Notes: generated by a model from the sequence alone, not told the origin. DNA of 9,823 nt from Sulfurivermis sp041678005 (GCA_041678005.1 JBAYOW010000064.1:1-9823), one strand, 5' to 3'. Positions 1-6,859 are shown, counted from the stretch's first letter. Made by a program: numbers and translations.

Positions 1-641
1 CCTGGCCCCATGACGTCATTAATAGCCTGCGCCAGCCGCGTGGCGGTGGTGAAGTCGGCAGAATGCAGATTAAGATAGAGATTATCGCCGACGGCAAATG
101 GATTATTCACCACTCGCTCTACCGAAGCACCGTTGGGTACACGACCGACACTGGGGATATTGACAGTAATCTTTGAGCCATCATTGGCCGAGACACCAAA
201 ACCGCCTACCACCAGATTGCCCTGGGCGATGGCGTAAACCTGACCATCGGCACCTTTCAGTGGCGTCATCAACAAGGTGCCGCCACGCAAGCTCTTGGCA
301 TTACCAACAGATGAGACGGTGATGTCGATAGTCTGTCCTGGCTTGGCGAAAGGTGGCAGCTCGGCACTGATCATGGCTGCCGCCACGTTCTTCAGCTGTG
401 GATTGACGTTGGGCGGGATGCTGATGCCCAACTGCGCCAACATGCTCTTCAAGCTTTGCACGGTAAATGGCGTCTGCGTAGTTTGATCGCCCGTGCCATT
501 CAAACCAACAACCAGACCGTACCCAATCAACTGGTTGCTACGCACGCCACCTACCGAGGCAAGATCCTTGATTCGCTCGGCCTGCGCTGCAAAGGGCAAG
601 CTCAGAGTCAAGGCGAGGATAAAAAGATGACGTAGTTTCAT
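1..641 (-). CDS. flgI: Flagellar P-ring protein FlgI (N-terminal part, runs off window)
   Basis: FlgI is the periplasmic P-ring subunit that surrounds the flagellar rod at the peptidoglycan layer. Reading the minus strand from ATG at 639-641 gives 213 codons of a family usually near 365 residues, so the C-terminal part lies outside the window. Residues 1-21 are a Sec signal peptide (K2/R4, a hydrophobic core, then FAAQA), with cleavage expected before E22. The mature start ERIKDLASVGGVRSNQLIGY and the following GLVVGLNGTGDQT are hallmark FlgI segments; VAAAMISAELPPFAKPGQ and RGGTLLMTPLKGADGQVYA also match the family. An AGGA six bases upstream of the ATG supports this start. The start lies 9 bp downstream of the flgH stop, consistent with co-transcription. 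No frameshift is seen in the visible part. Confidence 0.97.
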   Translation of the reverse strand, partial: MKLRHLFILALTLSLPFAAQAERIKDLASVGGVRSNQLIGYGLVVGLNGTGDQTTQTPFTVQSLKSMLAQLGISIPPNVNPQLKNVAAAMISAELPPFAKPGQTIDITVSSVGNAKSLRGGTLLMTPLKGADGQVYAIAQGNLVVGGFGVSANDGSKITVNIPSVGRVPNGASVERVVNNPFAVGDNLYLNLHSADFTTATRLAQAINDVMGP

Positions 642-650
642 GATATCTTC

Positions 651-1325
651 CTAGAAAGGCCACAGTGAGCTGTCGAAGAAGCGGGCCAGCCAACCTTTTT
701 GGTTGGACTCGGCCAGCGTGCCACGGCCACCGTAGGTGATCTGGGCATCGGCTATCTTGGTGGAGAGCACGGAATTATCCGGACTTACATCCACTGGCCG
801 CACGATACCAGCGATACGAATGAATTCATCACCCTGATTTATGGTGAGCACCTTCTCGCCGCGCACTACCAGATTACCGTTAGGCAAGACATCGGCAATC
901 GTCACCGAGATATTACCGGTCAGGGTATTGCTCTGGCTGCTGGCGCCGTCACCAGAGAATTCACGATTGCCCTTGAGCGAGGCACTTAGCGGATCGTAGC
1001 CGTTATGCGTTACCGGGCGACCAAATAAATTACTCACGCCGACATTGATGTCCTGGTCTTTCTTGGTCGAGGTGGCGGCCTTTTTACTGGCATTGGTTTT
1101 TTCCATCAGTTGCACGGTAAGGATGTCGCCGACCCGATGGGCACGCACATCCTCGAATAAAGACAATCCATTTACAGGCTGAAAGATCGCGCCGTTATTA
1201 TCCTGAGTCGATACCGGCGCAGGTGGCATTGTTGGCGCATAACCAGGATCGCGCGCAGGTGGATTAATGGTGGCGCAGCCGCTTAACAGTGCTGTGCCGA
1301 TGATGAGGATGATGAGCTGTTTCAT
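651..1325 (-). CDS. flgH: Flagellar L-ring lipoprotein FlgH
   Basis: FlgH forms the outer-membrane L ring through which the flagellar rod passes. The 224-residue product has the usual family length. Residues 1-17 are a lipoprotein signal peptide ending in the lipobox L14-S15-G16-C17, so C17 should be lipidated after signal peptidase II cleavage. Family signatures follow: SLFEDVRAHRVGDILTVQL, SNTLTGNISVTIADVLPNGN, LVVRGEKVLTINQGDEFIR, IAGIVRPVDVSPDNSVLSTK and a C terminus ending WLARFFDSSLWPF. The start is preceded by AGGGAG about 9 bases upstream. It sits 21 bp after flgG and 9 bp before flgI, the standard order, so L- and P-ring subunits are made from adjacent cistrons. Confidence 0.98.
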   Translation of the reverse strand: MKQLIILIIGTALLSGCATINPPARDPGYAPTMPPAPVSTQDNNGAIFQPVNGLSLFEDVRAHRVGDILTVQLMEKTNASKKAATSTKKDQDINVGVSNLFGRPVTHNGYDPLSASLKGNREFSGDGASSQSNTLTGNISVTIADVLPNGNLVVRGEKVLTINQGDEFIRIAGIVRPVDVSPDNSVLSTKIADAQITYGGRGTLAESNQKGWLARFFDSSLWPF

Positions 1326-1346
1326 AACCTTATCTCCCTAAACCCA

Positions 1347-2132
1347 TCAAGTCTGATTATTCAGATACTGCAACATCTGATCAGCGGTTGAGATTGCCTT
1401 GGAGTTGATCTCATAGGCGCGTTGCGTCTCGATCATATTGACCATCTCCTCCACCACATTGACATTCGAAGTCTCCAACATACCCTGGTTAACTGAGCCC
1501 AAACCGTTCAGTCCTGGGGTATCCAGTTGTGGTGCGCCACTGGCGGCAGTCTCGACAAACAGGTTGCCGCCGATAGGCTGCAGGCCCGCCGGATTGATAA
1601 AGTCAGCCAGCTGAATATCACCAGCCTGGGTAGGTGCGGCCTGACCTGGCAGCTGCACGCTCACAACGCCGTCATTGCCGATACTGATAGTCTGTGCATC
1701 TGCTGGAATGGTGATATCTGGCTGTAGCAAATAGCCATTGGCATTGACCATCTGACCTTGATCGTTGCGCTGAAAGGTGCCGTCACGGGTGTAGGCGATG
1801 GTGCCATCAGGCATCATGATCTGAAACATGCCGCGCCCTTGAATGGCGACATCCAGTGAGTTATTTGTTTGCACCACATTTCCCTGGGAATGCATCTTCT
1901 CGGTCGCCACTGTGCGCACACCAGTGCCGCGCATCAGGCCGGAAGGCAGCATAGTGTCCTGACTGGACTGTGCACCTGGCTGGCGCACGGTTTGGTAGAG
2001 CAAATCTTCAAATACCGCACGGTCACGCTTAAAACCTGTAGTGCTGACGTTGGCCAGATTATTCGACACTACGCCCAGACGGGTTTGTTGTGCCTCAAGA
2101 CCTGTTTTTGCTATCCAAAGTGCCGGATTCAT
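1347..2132 (-). CDS. flgG: Flagellar distal rod protein FlgG
   Basis: FlgG is the distal rod protein, a tubular segment linking the proximal rod to the hook inside the L/P-ring bushing. At 261 residues it has the near-invariant length of the family. The N terminus carries the rod/hook/HAP motif SNNLANVSTTGFKR at residues 23-36. The centre has SLDVAIQGRGMFQI and YTRDGTFQ, and the C terminus has the paired helix motif NVNVVEEMVNMIETQRAYE and SKAISTADQMLQYLN; these terminal coiled coils drive axial assembly. GAGG lies 8 bases before the ATG. The gene follows flgF after a 74-bp spacer that contains a small hairpin. Nothing is missing or unusual in the protein. Confidence 0.98.
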   Translation of the reverse strand: MNPALWIAKTGLEAQQTRLGVVSNNLANVSTTGFKRDRAVFEDLLYQTVRQPGAQSSQDTMLPSGLMRGTGVRTVATEKMHSQGNVVQTNNSLDVAIQGRGMFQIMMPDGTIAYTRDGTFQRNDQGQMVNANGYLLQPDITIPADAQTISIGNDGVVSVQLPGQAAPTQAGDIQLADFINPAGLQPIGGNLFVETAASGAPQLDTPGLNGLGSVNQGMLETSNVNVVEEMVNMIETQRAYEINSKAISTADQMLQYLNNQT

Positions 2133-2155
2133 GATGCTTACCTCGCTAATTCACT

Positions 2156-2173
2156 GCGCCCAAAATTTGGCGC
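2156..2173. repeat. Short inverted repeat in the flgF-flgG spacer
   Basis: GCGCC and GGCGC arms flank an 8-base AT-rich centre, giving an 18-base potential hairpin in the flgFG transcript, between the flgF stop and the flgG ribosome-binding site. On the plus strand it is followed by five T residues, so it superficially resembles a terminator pointing against the operon, but the stem is only five pairs. Its role is unknown; it could help demarcate or stabilise the flgG message. Confidence 0.4.
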
Positions 2174-2206
2174 TTTTTGCTGACTTTGGTTATATCAATG
2201 CAATAG

Positions 2207-2950
2207 TTATGCCAGCTGCATCAAACTGTCAGTTGCAGCATCATTTTCTTTGGCCGTATTCATCATCTTGACCTGGGTTTCGTACTGCCTGGACAGCTCT
2301 ATCATGCGCACCATGGCATCCACCACGCTGACGTTACTGGTTTCGATGACACCTGATACCAGTTGTACCGATGCATCTGCAGGCAACACGTCGCCTTCCA
2401 ATGGGCGCATCAGTCCATCCTCACCCTTGGTCAATTGCCCCTGCTCCGGCAACACCAGTTTGATGCGCTCGACCTGGGCCAACACATTGGCATCCTGACC
2501 AAGCGGGCGGATGGTTATTGTGCCGTCAGTACCTATGTCGATTGATTCAAAAGGTGGAATGGCTATCGGCTCACCGGCCTCGCCGATGACTGGATGGCCC
2601 GCGCCATTGACCAGCAGGCCAGCACTGGAGATATGCAGATCACCGGCGCGCGTATAGGCCTCGCTGCCCTCGGGCGATTGAATAGCGATCCAGCCATCAC
2701 CGCGCACGGCAACATCCAGATCACGGCCGGTATGGTTGTGCGCACCAGCCGATAGATCCGTGCCCGGCCGCTCTGTCATCGCATATACACGTGAAGGCAT
2801 GCCAGGACCGAATACCGGCATACTGCGTGCCTGCGCCAGATCGGCCTTGAAGCCGGTGGTCGAGACATTTGCCAGATTGTTCGTCGTAATCGCCTGCGCC
2901 TGTAAAACCTGGCTGGCGCCTGTCATCGACAAATAAAGCATACGGTCCAT
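2207..2950 (-). CDS. flgF: Flagellar proximal rod protein FlgF
   Basis: FlgF is one of the proximal rod subunits, present in only a few copies per flagellum. The 247-residue product has family length. Seen in the sequence: the N-terminal TNNLANVSTTGFKADLAQA motif (residues 23-41), the internal DLDVAVRGDGWIAIQ and EAYTRAGDL segments shared with FlgG, and the C-terminal SNVSVVDAMVRMIELSRQYE helix. It is distinguished from FlgG by the MDRMLYLSMTGASQVLQAQA start and its position between flgE and flgG. The chosen ATG has GAGG about 9 bases upstream. An alternative ATG seven bases earlier is in another frame and too close to the ribosome-binding site. It is separated from flgE by an unusually long 128-bp spacer with two hairpins. 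Confidence 0.97.
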   Translation of the reverse strand: MDRMLYLSMTGASQVLQAQAITTNNLANVSTTGFKADLAQARSMPVFGPGMPSRVYAMTERPGTDLSAGAHNHTGRDLDVAVRGDGWIAIQSPEGSEAYTRAGDLHISSAGLLVNGAGHPVIGEAGEPIAIPPFESIDIGTDGTITIRPLGQDANVLAQVERIKLVLPEQGQLTKGEDGLMRPLEGDVLPADASVQLVSGVIETSNVSVVDAMVRMIELSRQYETQVKMMNTAKENDAATDSLMQLA

Positions 2951-2976
2951 AATTCATACCTCACTGAAATATTTTT

Positions 2977-2999
2977 TCGGACTGAAGTCCGACCTACAG
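2977..2999 (-). repeat. REP-like palindrome with GTAG head in the flgE-flgF spacer
   Basis: On the minus strand this reads TGTAGG, then a hairpin with arms TCGGACT and AGTCCGA (7 of 7 paired) around a two-base centre. A GTAG tetranucleotide directly before a GC-containing palindrome is the layout of REP elements mobilised by RAYT (TnpA-REP) transposases in Gammaproteobacteria. It lies in the 128-bp spacer between flgE and flgF, so it would be transcribed as a hairpin within the operon mRNA. Only one copy is in the window, so REP family membership is inferred from form, not from copy number. Confidence 0.55.
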
Positions 3000-3021
3000 G
3001 AGCGTTGGCTTCCTCTCGACG

Positions 3022-3037
3022 GTAACATCCTTGTTAC
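3022..3037. repeat. Second inverted repeat in the flgE-flgF spacer
   Basis: GTAACA and TGTTAC are perfect 6-base arms around a TCCT loop, 29 bp from the REP-like palindrome and about 40 bp after the flgE stop. Neither strand has a T-run directly after it, so it is not a standard intrinsic terminator. With the neighbouring palindrome it makes a two-hairpin spacer, either a composite intergenic repeat or an mRNA-stabilising structure downstream of flgE. Confidence 0.45.
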
Positions 3038-3078
3038 GCCATCTCATCTCGCGCAAATGACAGAGAAAGTTTCTGCCC

Positions 3079-4334
3079 TTACCTGATGTTAATTATCGTC
3101 TGAGTGATCTGATCTTCTGTGCTAATCATCTTGGCGTTGGCCTGGTAGTCACGCTGCGCGATGATCATGTTGACCAATTCTTTGGAGATATCGACGTTGG
3201 ACGACTCTAACGCACCGGACTGAATCTGGCCGAAAGTACCGCTGCCAGCCTGACCATGCAGCACATCACCTGACTCAAAGGTCTGCGCCCAGTTGGTATC
3301 GCCCACCTGCTGCAAGCCATTGGGATTATTAAAACGCGCCATGGCAAAGGCCCCCACCGATGCCGACTGGCCATTGGAATAACGCGCGAACAGCACGCCA
3401 GTGGTGTCAACTGAAATACCACTCAAGCGGCCAGTGGTATAGCCATCCTGGTGCAGCGCATTGACCGCTGAATCAGAGCCAAACTGTGTTGAGCCAGCAA
3501 AGTTGATATTGAAATTATTGAAGGGATCTGCACCAGTGGAGGGTGTCCACGCGCCAGCTAGCGCGAGAAAATCCTGATCACCAGTAGTCAGCAAGGTACC
3601 GTTGGAATTGAATTCCACAGGAATGGTGTCACCGGTAGTCACCGTTCCGTCCGCGTCGGTAAGCACCAAGGTGGCACCCCATTCATTATCGGGCATGGTA
3701 TCGTCCTTGCGAAAATACAAGGATGCTTCATGAGTTACACCAAGCGAATCGTAGATCGTGGTGGTTGTAGAAAACGTATAGGTGTTTGGATCATTAGCAT
3801 CCAGAGCTGGGTAAGCTACAGAATCAATCGGCGTTGAGCCAGCATCAAGATTAATATTGATATCCATGCGCGTAGTTGGTGTGGCTGGGTTAGCGCCCAG
3901 ATTCAGCCTCATATCAGTAGGCGTGAAGTTACTCACCAGACCGGTATCAGGATCTACCGCATACTGCTGCACACGCTGGCCATGCACATTGACTATATAG
4001 CCTTCGCGGTCCACCTCGAAGTTGCCCGCACGGGTATAAAGTAAGGATCCATTGTCACTGACCATGAAAAAACCATCGCCACTGATCGCAAGATCCAGAT
4101 TATTCTCGGTAAAGTCGATATTGCCTGGGAGAACTGCTGGGTCACTGCGGCCATACGTACACCGCTACCGGCAGCGGTCTTACTCACGCCGCCAAAGCTC
4201 ACTGCATAGACATCAGCAAAATCAGCGCGTGATTGTTTGAAGCCGGTAGTGCTGGCATTGGCAATATTATGGCCGGTAACATTCAAATTACCGGAAGCTG
4301 CATTCAAGCCACTCAATGCTGTTTGAAAAGACAT
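3079..4334 (-). pseudogene. flgE: Flagellar hook protein FlgE, split by a one-base frameshift
   Basis: FlgE is the hook subunit, polymerised in roughly 100 or more copies to form the universal joint. From ATG at 4334 the frame gives MSFQTALSGLNAASGNLNVT, NIANASTTGFKQSRADFADV and GVRMAAVTQQFSQ (residue 70), then diverges into unrelated sequence that ends at 3993. The correct continuation NIDFTENNLDLAISGDGFFMVS is present in the other frame and runs without interruption to the C-terminal SSNVDISKELVNMIIAQRDYQA and the stop at 3079. Restoring one G after codon 70 gives a 418-residue protein, a normal length. The downstream part also exists as an open frame from an internal ATG at 4065. AGGAG precedes the start, and flgD lies 21 bp upstream. 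It may be a real mutation or a sequencing/assembly indel; the rest of the gene shows no decay. Confidence 0.93.
4123..4125 (-). other. flgE: Site of the flgE frameshift (one G missing)
   Basis: After CAG (Q70) the coding strand reads GC AAT ATC GAC where hook proteins have GGC AAT ATC GAC (Q-G-N-I-D-F). The in-frame sequence on both sides is clean, so exactly one base is absent next to the GG. No slippery heptamer or Shine-Dalgarno-like stimulator is evident here, which argues against programmed frameshifting. Confidence 0.85.
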
Positions 4335-4355
4335 GTTCCTATCTCCTGTTGTTGC

Positions 4356-5039
4356 TTACTTGATTTGATAAACCTTGGAAAGATCTGCCGAACCTATACC
4401 AGCCAGGTTAAGCAACACGCCACCACGCGAAGAGAGGCTGACACTTTCCACATCACTGAACACCAACGTTTCCATCGCCGTGACCTCGCCATCGATCAAG
4501 GCATTGGCACGAAGCTCATACGTGCCAGGAGCCGCTCGCTCACCATCATCGCGCAGACCATCCCAACTGAATGGCAGACTGCCTGACGCCTGGCCACCCA
4601 TAGAAATATGCCGCACCAAAGCACCGTTTTGGTCATAAACGCCAAGGTTCAACTGCTGTGTAGAACTCTCCAGTATGATTAGCCCTTCGACCTCACCTGC
4701 CTCATTGAGCTGGCCACTATCAGATGCAATCAACACATTGCGACCGACTAAACGAGATGCCTGCAGAGCCTGATTGGACTGTAAGGAAGTCGAAAGTGAA
4801 GCAAACGATGTGTTCAAATCCTGAATGCCAGAAGTGGCACTGAACTGTGCCAACTGGGCGATAAAATCACCATTGTCCATTGGATCCATCGGATCCTGGT
4901 GTTGCATCTGGGCAATCATCAGCGTCATAAAATCATTTGCACCCAGCTCATTGCTTGGCCCGGTGTTTTGATTTTTCTGCCGTGACAGTCCCAGACTTTC
5001 CAGTAACGCGGCATTGTTATCAATTGTGCTCATCGTCAT
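4356..5039 (-). CDS. flgD: Flagellar hook-assembly (cap) protein FlgD
   Basis: FlgD sits at the tip of the growing hook, directs FlgE polymerisation, and is later replaced by FlgK. The 227-residue product has the diagnostic block LGANDFMTLMIAQMQHQDPM followed by DNGDFIAQLAQFSATSGI (about residues 32-72), then a C-terminal FlgD Ig-like/Tudor-like region with LPFSWDGLRDDGERAAPGTY. Two ATGs six bases apart are possible. The first (5039) is three bases from AAAGGG; the second (5033, MSTIDN...) has a better spacing of nine bases and may be the true start. It is 13 bp after flgC and 21 bp before flgE. The protein appears intact. Confidence 0.97.
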   Translation of the reverse strand: MTMSTIDNNAALLESLGLSRQKNQNTGPSNELGANDFMTLMIAQMQHQDPMDPMDNGDFIAQLAQFSATSGIQDLNTSFASLSTSLQSNQALQASRLVGRNVLIASDSGQLNEAGEVEGLIILESSTQQLNLGVYDQNGALVRHISMGGQASGSLPFSWDGLRDDGERAAPGTYELRANALIDGEVTAMETLVFSDVESVSLSSRGGVLLNLAGIGSADLSKVYQIK

Positions 5040-5052
5040 TTACCCTTTAGTC

Positions 5053-5475
5053 TTATTGCCCCATGGTCAGCGTGCGCATCATCAACTGTTTAGCGGTATT
5101 CACCACTTCAACATTGGTCTGATACGAACGCGAGGAAGAAATCATGTTGGCCATCTCCTCCACCACATTCACATTTGGCATATGGATATAGCCGTTTTCA
5201 TCGGCCATTGGATGATCCGGCGCATATTGGGTCTGCAAGGGCGCCTGGCTCTCGACGATGCCGCGTACCTGTACGCCAACTGCCTCGCCCATGCCGCTCT
5301 GCCCCGATTCATCATTGAGCATTGCCGCAAATACCGGCTGCCGTGCACGATAAGTCTGGTCGATGCTGCTGCTGACACTATTGGCATTGGCCAGATTACT
5401 GGCGGTGACATTTAGGCGTGTACTTTGCGCACTCATCGCCGAACCGGCGACATCAAATATCTTGAACATGGACAT
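5053..5475 (-). CDS. flgC: Flagellar proximal rod protein FlgC
   Basis: FlgC is a proximal rod subunit assembled above the MS ring. The 140-residue product starts MSMFKIFDVAGSAMSAQS and contains RLNVTASNLANANS (residues 20-33) and the C-terminal VNVVEEMANMISSSRSYQ with NVEVVNTAKQLMMRTLTMGQ, all typical of FlgC. The start is ambiguous: TTG at 5481, ATG at 5478 and ATG at 5475 are consecutive codons. GAGGAG lies seven bases before the 5475 ATG and four before the 5478 ATG. The 5475 start also aligns best with other FlgC N termini, so I use it. The upstream flgB stop overlaps the 5478 ATG by one base (TGATG), which implies translational coupling. Confidence 0.96.
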   Translation of the reverse strand: MSMFKIFDVAGSAMSAQSTRLNVTASNLANANSVSSSIDQTYRARQPVFAAMLNDESGQSGMGEAVGVQVRGIVESQAPLQTQYAPDHPMADENGYIHMPNVNVVEEMANMISSSRSYQTNVEVVNTAKQLMMRTLTMGQ

Positions 5476-5477
5476 CA

Positions 5478-5876
5478 TCAATCTCCTCGTATAGCTGAAC
5501 GCAGCGTCTTGATTTGGCCGTCAATGAAGCGCAGCGTGGCCTGATATTGCAGAGCATTTTCCATAAAGGCGGCCTTCTCGGTTTGACTATCAACAGTGTT
5601 ACCATCCACCGCTGGCTGGTTTGGCACGCGGTACATGGCCTCAGGATTGCCGAGATCACCAGTGGTATTCAGATGTCGGCTATTGGTTGTGCGCAAGCTG
5701 GCACCACCTGCTGTGCCCTGGTATTCACTCATCAACGCCTTGAAATCGATATCACGCGCCTGATAATTGGGTGTATCTGCATTGGCCAGATTCGAGGCGA
5801 TGGTCTCCGCACGTGCCGCGCGCAAACGCAGCGCCGCTTCATGCATACCAAAATAGCTATCGACTGAGGCTGACAT
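5478..5876 (-). CDS. flgB: Flagellar proximal rod protein FlgB
   Basis: FlgB is the most membrane-proximal rod subunit and the first gene of this operon. From ATG at 5876 it is 132 residues, the usual size: MSASVDSYFGMHEAALRLRA, then the signature SNLANADTPNYQARDIDF (residues 28-45) and a C-terminal FMENALQYQATLRFIDGQIK helix. The reading frame stays open upstream to 5996, but the shorter start is preferred. GGAGGA lies six to seven bases before it, homology begins there, and the sigma-54 promoter (about 5915-5929) sits inside the longer version and would place the transcript start near 5903. The gene couples to flgC through a one-base stop/start overlap. Confidence 0.97.
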   Translation of the reverse strand: MSASVDSYFGMHEAALRLRAARAETIASNLANADTPNYQARDIDFKALMSEYQGTAGGASLRTTNSRHLNTTGDLGNPEAMYRVPNQPAVDGNTVDSQTEKAAFMENALQYQATLRFIDGQIKTLRSAIRGD

Positions 5877-5914
5877 GGACTTTCCTCCAAAAAACTTACT
5901 CACGCCCATACCAA

Positions 5915-5929
5915 GCAACATCTGTGCCA
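5915..5929 (-). promoter_or_regulatory. Sigma-54 (RpoN) promoter of the flgB operon
   Basis: On the minus strand the sequence is TGGCAC-AGATG-TTGC. It matches the sigma-54 consensus TGGCAC-N5-TTGC exactly, with the required 10 bases between the -24 GG and -12 GC. Transcription should start near 5903, leaving a leader of about 27 bases that contains the flgB GGAGGA. Sigma-54 promoters need an AAA+ enhancer-binding activator; for flagellar rod/hook operons in Pseudomonas and Vibrio these are FleQ/FlrA or FleR/FlrC. Confidence 0.88.
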
Positions 5930-6056
5930 TGCTTATTTTTGTATATAACTCAGTGTGTTGTGTGTTTTTTATTCGGCAAGCAGGACAAAACGGCAAAAAC
6001 CTGCCGCCCAGAAAGGAAAACTAACGGCAAACCAGCCAAGAAGGGGAAATGAAACA

Positions 6057-6069
6057 GTCAATAAATGAC
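6057..6069. promoter_or_regulatory. Candidate FleQ/FlrA-like operator upstream of the flgB promoter
   Basis: GTCAATAAATGAC is a GTCA-N5-TGAC inverted repeat about 160 bp upstream of the predicted flgB transcript start. It is one change away from the Pseudomonas FleQ box as I recall it (GTCAATNATTGAC). The distance fits an enhancer for a sigma-54 promoter. Whether the host encodes FleQ/FlrA cannot be seen here. Confidence 0.45.
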
Positions 6070-6187
6070 GGGGATTTCAGCATCTTGAAATACTTCGTAC
6101 GGGCTGGGAATATCTCACCTATAACTCATAGTGCATACTAAGCAAAACTGTAGAAGGCGCTCCCTCTGGACGATGGATTTATCGAGA

Positions 6188-6216
6188 TTGACGCACTCGT
6201 TTCCTTGGCACATTAT
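6188..6216 (+). promoter_or_regulatory. Candidate sigma-70 promoter for the first hemerythrin-like gene
   Basis: TTGACG (6188-6193) and CATTAT (6211-6216) are separated by 17 bases, matching the -35 and -10 consensus at 5/6 and 4/6. Transcription would begin near 6223, about 50 bases before the ATG at 6274. Other loose -10-like boxes (TATAGT, TATAAA) lie just downstream, so the exact promoter is uncertain. Confidence 0.35.
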
Positions 6217-6273
6217 GGCCTTGCTATAGTTATAAAATCTGACACTTGGTTTTTTTAGGCAAAGGGCATTGCG

Positions 6274-6783
6274 ATGTTTAACTTTTTCAAGAAAAAAGCT
6301 CAGCTCAAACCAGATACCGCAACCACCACACAATACGGCATGGCACCAGGTACCGAGATCCGCTACCACCCGGAGCTCATCAACGAGCTAATGGCTGATC
6401 ATAAATCAATGTTAACCCTGCAAGAGCAGATCAAAACCACTTTTGCCAGGCAAGACTATGCGAGCGTTACAGTAAAACTTACTGACTTCCAAGGCTATCT
6501 GCATGACCACCTGCTCAAGGAAAATGTTCGGTTATATGCCTATCTGGAGGCCTGTTTCCTCAATGATCATGCCAAACACGAGCTGATACGCAGATTCCGG
6601 CGTGAAATGGATGGGATTGCCAAGACTGCACTGAATTTTCTCAAAAAATACTCAACCATGGCCGGCAACCCTGCGCTGAACGCAACTTTCACCAAGGATT
6701 TCGATGATGTATGGCAGCTGTTTGAAACCCGACTGCAACGCGAAGAGCTAATACTCTATCCGCTTTACATGCCACCCCCCTGA
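6274..6783 (+). CDS. Hemerythrin-like (HHE-type) four-helix protein, copy 1
   Basis: A 169-residue cytoplasmic protein with no signal peptide. It begins MFNFFKKK, a short amphipathic segment, followed by a T/A-rich linker and then a helical domain from about residue 25: YHPELINELMADHKSML (H32, H43), YLHDHLLKENVRLYAYL (H77, H79, E83), RRFRREMDGIAK, and a final REELILYPLYMP (E157/E158). H43, the H79-x3-E83 pair and the terminal EE resemble hemerythrin/HHE iron ligands, but the third helix has R/E where classic hemerythrins carry H-x3-H. Metal or oxygen binding is therefore uncertain. AAGGG seven bases before the ATG supports the start. It is a tandem paralogue of the next gene. The role is unknown; oxygen/NO/iron sensing or an Rsd-like regulatory fold are possibilities. 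Confidence 0.85.
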   Translation: MFNFFKKKAQLKPDTATTTQYGMAPGTEIRYHPELINELMADHKSMLTLQEQIKTTFARQDYASVTVKLTDFQGYLHDHLLKENVRLYAYLEACFLNDHAKHELIRRFRREMDGIAKTALNFLKKYSTMAGNPALNATFTKDFDDVWQLFETRLQREELILYPLYMPPP

Positions 6784-6859
6784 GCTACAACCAACATCCC
6801 GTGACGCCCTCTGCATCTGCACCAGATTGGGCAAGGCGACACCGCGCAGCAAAACCGGC

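Larger units (their letters stand above)
5877..6273. other. Divergent regulatory region between the flg operon and the hemerythrin-like genes
   Basis: This 397-bp stretch has no convincing gene; an open frame at 5771-6052 (plus) is a shadow of flgB that continues into non-coding sequence. It holds the flgB sigma-54 promoter, a GTCA-N5-TGAC palindrome at 6057-6069, a hairpin with CGGCA/TGCCG arms at 5991-6006, two copies of ACGGCAAA (near 5990 and 6024), and a candidate sigma-70 promoter for the plus-strand gene at 6274. The spacing between promoter and palindrome is that expected for an upstream activator site of a sigma-54 promoter. Confidence 0.7.

Noticed and set aside
699..989. Plus-strand open frame antisense to flgH
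   Set aside because: It is a shadow of flgH, whose protein is fully family-like; no ribosome-binding site or domain supports it.
2156..2180. Intrinsic terminator on the plus strand between flgF and flgG
   Set aside because: The stem is only five pairs with an AT-rich loop, and no plus-strand gene precedes it; kept only as an inverted repeat.
4123..4125. Programmed ribosomal frameshift in flgE
   Set aside because: There is no slippery heptamer, internal Shine-Dalgarno or downstream pseudoknot evident, and flgE is not known to need recoding; a simple indel explains the data.
5478..5996. Longer 172-residue form of flgB
   Set aside because: The extra 40 residues have no FlgB homology and overlie the sigma-54 promoter; the start at 5876 has the ribosome-binding site.
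5991..6006. Hairpin CGGCA/TGCCG upstream of flgB as a terminator
   Set aside because: There is no T-run after the stem on either strand and no gene ends nearby.
5771..6052. Plus-strand open frame of 93 codons crossing the flgB 5' end
   Set aside because: Its first part is antisense to flgB, the rest has low-complexity basic composition, and it covers the flgB promoter; no recognisable domain.
6205..6226. Possible second sigma-54 promoter on the plus strand (TTGGCACATT...CTTGCT) before the hemerythrin-like gene
   Set aside because: TGGCAC and TTGC are separated by 9 bases rather than 5, so the GG-to-GC spacing is wrong; a sigma-70 pair with 17-base spacing fits better.
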